From: an uncultured Pelagibacteraceae bacterium
GTDB taxonomy: Bacteria; Pseudomonadota; Alphaproteobacteria; Pelagibacterales; Pelagibacteraceae
Length of the DNA stretch: 64,000 bases
NCBI GenBank assembly: GCA_902523615.1
Contig: CABYZW010000002.1
Coordinates: 34,808-98,807 of the forward strand
Direction: 5' to 3'
Shown here: positions 59,921 through 64,000 of the stretch, in pieces
Position numbering within the stretch: position 1 is the first letter of the stretch
Layout of the letters: every line of letters begins with the position of its first letter
Translations under genes and position numbers: made by a program
The notes under the pieces: model-generated
The model's database searches: none
What the model was told of the DNA's origin: nothing
Seen by the model: only the letters and a program-made list of their open reading frames with translations

Positions 59921-61450
59921 TTAATATCTTATTTTAATATCATCATATTTAAAAGCTTTGATAAATAAAGATATTAACAAGTAAAATACTATGCTTAAAA
60001 CAACGGATAATATCATATAAAATGATTTAAAATAATTTTCATAAGCTAGCTGATTATCAAAAAATAAAATCAAATATTTAAAAACAATTCCCATACAAAA
60101 TGATGAAAATATAATTTTAAAAAATCTTAATATAAAAATTCTATTGAATTTAAAGAGGTCTCTATTACTCAAGTAAATCAATAAAACTATTGAATTGAAC
60201 CAGGACGAAATTGTAGTTGCAATCGGAATAATTATGAAACCAATACTTTTAAAATAATAAACGCTAATAATTATATTTAGAAAAACTGAAACTAAAGAAA
60301 TATAAAAAGGTGTTTTAGTATCATGATTTGCGAAGAAAAAAGTAGAAAAAACCTTAGTTAAAACAAATGCTGGCAAACCCATACCAAAATAATATAATGC
60401 TCTTCCTGAGTTTTGTATTGCTACCTCATTAAATGAACCATAGCCAAACAAGGCAGAAATAATTTTCTCAGCACCTATTAATAACGCGATAGAAGCTGGT
60501 ATGCTTAAAAACATACTTAACTCAAGCGCTTTATTCTGGATTTGTAAAATCTTATTTTTTTTTTTTAATTGTACATATTTAGAGAGCTGAGGTAAAACAA
60601 CAACACTGATTGCAATTCCCGCTATTGCTAAATTTATCTGATAAATTCTATCGGCATAATATAGATATGAAACTGCACTTGCCTGAAAAGAAGCTATGAT
60701 AGTTCCAACTAATATATTAATTTGTGTAACTCCAGATGAAAATATACTTGGTAACAGCTTTCTAAAAAAAATTTTAATTTTATAATTAATTTCGAAATCA
60801 AATTTAAATTTTATAGAGTACAATTTTCCAAGGAATTTATATAAAAAAATCAATTGAAGAAGGCCTGCTATTGATACACCGTATGAAAGATAATATATCA
60901 AATTATCTCCTAAGACACTTCCTAAAAATAAAATTCCAACTAAAACTAAATTTAAGATTATTGGGGCTGCTGATGCAGCAGCAAACTTATTATGTGAGTT
61001 CAATATTGCTGAAAAAAACGATGATAAACATACAAACATTAAGAATGGAAAAGTTATCCTTGTTAAATCAATAGCAAGTTGGATTTTTTGTTCATTTTCC
61101 ATAAACCCTGGTGCAATAAGACTCACAACAAAAGGCATAAAGATTTCAGCAATTAAAACTAAAACTAGAAGACTTAAAAATAATAGGTTAAATATTTCAT
61201 TTGCAAATTTATTAGATTTAGATTTACTTTTTGTTAATTCAGAAGTGTAACTTGGCACAAAGGCTGCGTTGAAAGTTCCCTCCGCAAAAAGTCTTCTAAA
61301 AGTGTTTGGTACTCTAAACGCTACAAAAAATATATCCGCGAGGAAACTTGTTCCAAGAAATATTGCTATTAATACATCTCTTAAATAACCAAGTAATCGA
61401 CTTATTATGGTATAAAAACCAAAAGTCCCTGTTGACTTAATTAAGTTCAT
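59921..61450 (-). CDS. murJ: Lipid II flippase MurJ (MviN)
   Basis: 509 aa; FGFYTIISRLLGYLRDVLIAIFLGTSFLADIFFVAFRVPNTFRRLFAEGTFNAAFVPSY. Confidence 0.95.
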   Translation of the reverse strand: MNLIKSTGTFGFYTIISRLLGYLRDVLIAIFLGTSFLADIFFVAFRVPNTFRRLFAEGTFNAAFVPSYTSELTKSKSKSNKFANEIFNLLFLSLLVLVLIAEIFMPFVVSLIAPGFMENEQKIQLAIDLTRITFPFLMFVCLSSFFSAILNSHNKFAAASAAPIILNLVLVGILFLGSVLGDNLIYYLSYGVSIAGLLQLIFLYKFLGKLYSIKFKFDFEINYKIKIFFRKLLPSIFSSGVTQINILVGTIIASFQASAVSYLYYADRIYQINLAIAGIAISVVVLPQLSKYVQLKKKNKILQIQNKALELSMFLSIPASIALLIGAEKIISALFGYGSFNEVAIQNSGRALYYFGMGLPAFVLTKVFSTFFFANHDTKTPFYISLVSVFLNIIISVYYFKSIGFIIIPIATTISSWFNSIVLLIYLSNRDLFKFNRIFILRFFKIIFSSFCMGIVFKYLILFFDNQLAYENYFKSFYMILSVVLSIVFYLLISLFIKAFKYDDIKIRY

Positions 61451-61500
61451 AAATCATATTAGTCTTAATTTTACCCCATTTGTACAACTAATTAACGTCA

Positions 61501-63783
61501 ATGAAAAAAACTAAAATAGATCATTACACGGACAAGGAAGCTTTAGAGTTTCATAGTCATAAAAAACCAGGGAAGATTGAAATTTCTTCTTCAAAAAATA
61601 TGACAACAAAAAGAGATCTTGCATTAGCATATTCTCCAGGTGTGGCAGCTCCAGTAAGGGCAATAAGTAATAACCCCGAGTCTGTTTTCGACTATACAAG
61701 TAAAGGAAATCTGGTTGCAGTTATAAGTAACGGCTCTGCAATTCTTGGTATGGGGAACTTAGGTGCATTGGCTTCAAAACCGGTAATGGAAGGAAAAGCA
61801 GTTTTGTTTAAAAGATTTGCCGATATTGATTCAATAGACTTAGAAATTGACTCTTCAGATCCAATAGAAATTATTAATAGTATAAAAAATTTTGCGCCAA
61901 GTTTTGGTGGTATAAATCTTGAAGATATTGCAGCCCCAGACTGTTTTATTATTGAAGAAAAACTTAGAGAGATTTTAGATATACCAGTTTTTCATGATGA
62001 TCAACATGGTACTGCAATCATAACTACAGCAGCTTTAATTAATGCTTTAGACATTACTAAAAAGTCTATAGATAAAATTAAAGTTGTTATCAATGGAGCA
62101 GGTGCGTCGGCAATGGCTTGTGCAAATTTATTCAAAAAAAGTGGTGTTCCTCAAAAAAATATTACAATGATTGATCGTAAAGGTGTAATTTTTAGAGGTA
62201 GAGATAATTTAAATCAATGGAAATCGAGTCACGCTATTGAGACTAAAGATCGAACACTAAATGATGCAATAAACAAGGCTGATGTTTTCTTAGGTCTCTC
62301 TGCAAAAGGAGCTTTGACTAAGGAAATGGTTAAAAGAATGGCTAATGAACCAATAATCTTTGCTTGTGCTAACCCTGATCCAGAAATTACCCCTGAGGAA
62401 ATAGAGGAAGTTCGAGACGATGCTATAATTGCTACTGGTAGATCAGATTATCCAAACCAAGTTAATAATCTATTGGGCTTCCCATACATTTTTAGAGGTG
62501 CGTTAGACGTACGATCTAAAACAATTAATGAAGAAATGAAAGTTGCTGCTGCGCATGCGATCGCTAATCTAGCTAAAGAAGATGTACCAGATGAAGTTGT
62601 GGCTGCGATGGGTGGGGAAAGACCTCATTATGGAAAAGAATATATAATTCCATCTACATTTGATCCAAGATTAATTAGCGTAATACCGACGGCTGTTGCA
62701 AAGGCTGCCGTGGATACTGGAGTAGCTAGAATTAAAATTGAAAATTTTGAAATTTATAAAGAACAATTAAAACAGCGATTAGATCCAACCGTAACTATTA
62801 TGCAAGGTATAAATACTTATATTAAAAAGAAACCAAAAAAAGTTATTTTTGCAGATGGAGAGAATGAAAATATGCTAAAAGCAGCAATTGAATTTAAAAA
62901 TTCAAATTTAGGAATACCTATTTTGATTGGAAAAGAGGATAAGGTTAAAGAACAAATAAAAAAAATTGGTTATAACGAAAATTTTGATATTGAAATTGTA
63001 AATTCAAAAGACTCATCTAAAAGACAAAAATATACTAAGTATCTTTTTCAAAAACTCCAAAGAAAAAAAGGAATGCTTGAATGGGATTGTGATAGATTAG
63101 TCAAAAACGACAGAGTTATTTGGGCTTCCTGCATGGTAGCTTGTAAAGATGCAGATGCGATGGTAACTGGTAACACTAGAAGATATTCTTCATCCCTTGA
63201 AAAAGTAATTAAAGTGGTAGACCCGAGAGCAGGGGAAATAATGTTTGGCTTAAATTTAGTGGTAAATAGAGGTAAAACAATTTTTATATGTGATACCTCA
63301 GTCATTGAATATCCTGATGCAAATCAGCTAGCAGATATGGCCTCATCTGCTGCAAGAGTTGTAAGAATTTTTGGATTTGATCCCAAGGTAGCTTTTCTTT
63401 CTCATTCAACTTTTGGTCAACCAATAACAGATAGAACTAAAAGAATCAGTGATGCGGTGAAAATTTTAAAAAGTAGAAATGTTGATTTTAAATTTGATGG
63501 TGAAATGCAGCCAGATGTTGCGTTGGAAGAAATGTATAAAGAACTTTATCCTTTTTCCGAGATTGTGGGAAATTCTAATGTTTTGATAATGCCAAGCCAA
63601 CATAGTGCAGCTATTTCATATAAAATGATAAAATCTATGAGTAGAGCAAAAGTAATTGGTCCTTTACTAATAGGCTTAGGTCTTCCAATTGAAATTGCCC
63701 CTTTAAGAAGTTCTACCTCAGAAATATTAAACCTAGCATCTATAGCAGCTTACTCAGCAGATGTTATAGATTATAAAAAATAA
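61501..63783 (+). CDS. maeB: NADP-dependent malic enzyme with C-terminal phosphotransacetylase-like domain
   Basis: 760 aa; LALAYSPGVAAPVRAI, IPVFHDDQHGTAIITTAAL, INGAGASAMACANLF; C-terminal PTA domain (GLNLVVNRGKTIFICDT..., IMPSQHSAAISYKMI). Confidence 0.95.
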   Translation: MKKTKIDHYTDKEALEFHSHKKPGKIEISSSKNMTTKRDLALAYSPGVAAPVRAISNNPESVFDYTSKGNLVAVISNGSAILGMGNLGALASKPVMEGKAVLFKRFADIDSIDLEIDSSDPIEIINSIKNFAPSFGGINLEDIAAPDCFIIEEKLREILDIPVFHDDQHGTAIITTAALINALDITKKSIDKIKVVINGAGASAMACANLFKKSGVPQKNITMIDRKGVIFRGRDNLNQWKSSHAIETKDRTLNDAINKADVFLGLSAKGALTKEMVKRMANEPIIFACANPDPEITPEEIEEVRDDAIIATGRSDYPNQVNNLLGFPYIFRGALDVRSKTINEEMKVAAAHAIANLAKEDVPDEVVAAMGGERPHYGKEYIIPSTFDPRLISVIPTAVAKAAVDTGVARIKIENFEIYKEQLKQRLDPTVTIMQGINTYIKKKPKKVIFADGENENMLKAAIEFKNSNLGIPILIGKEDKVKEQIKKIGYNENFDIEIVNSKDSSKRQKYTKYLFQKLQRKKGMLEWDCDRLVKNDRVIWASCMVACKDADAMVTGNTRRYSSSLEKVIKVVDPRAGEIMFGLNLVVNRGKTIFICDTSVIEYPDANQLADMASSAARVVRIFGFDPKVAFLSHSTFGQPITDRTKRISDAVKILKSRNVDFKFDGEMQPDVALEEMYKELYPFSEIVGNSNVLIMPSQHSAAISYKMIKSMSRAKVIGPLLIGLGLPIEIAPLRSSTSEILNLASIAAYSADVIDYKK

Positions 63784-63784
63784 T

Positions 63785-64000
63785 TTAATTTTTTTGAATT
63801 CGAAGATCTTCTAAGAGTAAAATACTCGCAATTACATTTTCAACATCTAAGATATCTTTTGCCTCTTCAATTACCTGTTTTTTTTCATCTGAAGTTATAG
63901 CTATTCCGTAGATATATATCTTTTTTTTATAAGTATCAATTTGGTAATTTGCAGATTTAATATTTTTATTTAAAATTAAAGCAGTTCTTAATTGAGAAGT
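63785..64000 (-). CDS. BON-domain protein, C-terminal part (runs off window end)
   Basis: Reverse translation ...TSQLRTALILNKNIKSANYQIDTYKKKIYIYGIAITSDEKKQVIEEAKDILDVENVIASILLLEDLRIQKN*, a BON-like pattern. Confidence 0.75.
   Translation of the reverse strand, partial: TSQLRTALILNKNIKSANYQIDTYKKKIYIYGIAITSDEKKQVIEEAKDILDVENVIASILLLEDLRIQKN

Noticed and set aside
1-64000. CRISPR arrays, IS elements, prophage or defence islands
   Set aside because: No regularly spaced repeats, transposase, integrase or phage structural proteins were found; the one HNH protein (21476..22045) is a widespread stand-alone family and not evidence of a mobile element.

Overview
The window looks like a contiguous, gene-dense, very AT-rich alphaproteobacterial chromosome segment of SAR11/Pelagibacter type. 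This assignment rests on composition, tiny intergenic gaps and gene content, not on a database search. Nearly all of it is core metabolism and information processing: gltBD, uppP, a PDH cluster (aceE-aceF), a thiolase, tRNA-Arg, a small CDP-sugar/GT61 surface-glycan cassette, a Suv3-like helicase, fdxA, a CarD-like regulator, an acyl-CoA synthetase, tRNA-Leu, dsbB, coq7, tlpA-argH-lptM-lysA, plsC, dnaN-dnaA, rpsT, mutM, ubiE-ubiB, coaBC-dut-thiF, katG, an Irr/Fur-like regulator with fabA-fabB-fabI, pnp-rpsO-rbfA-infB-nusA-metK-lnt-ybeY-phoH-miaB, fur, tsaB, a polysaccharide deacetylase, a Bax-like glucosaminidase, nfu, trpS, murJ and maeB. I saw no phage, IS element, CRISPR array or defence system. 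The observations most worth follow-up are: (i) an unannotated 25-aa, 76% Lys/Arg histone-H1-tail-like peptide ORF with a good Shine-Dalgarno, next to carD, with a GANTC-containing inverted repeat upstream and an intrinsic terminator downstream; (ii) a textbook intrinsic terminator directly upstream of the nusA start, leaving no room for a promoter and suggesting NusA attenuation/autoregulation; (iii) a shared 16-bp operator-like motif in the irr/fabA and katG promoter regions; (iv) an AceE-type PDH E1 carrying its own N-terminal lipoyl domain; and (v) several small ORFs missed by the ORF track.
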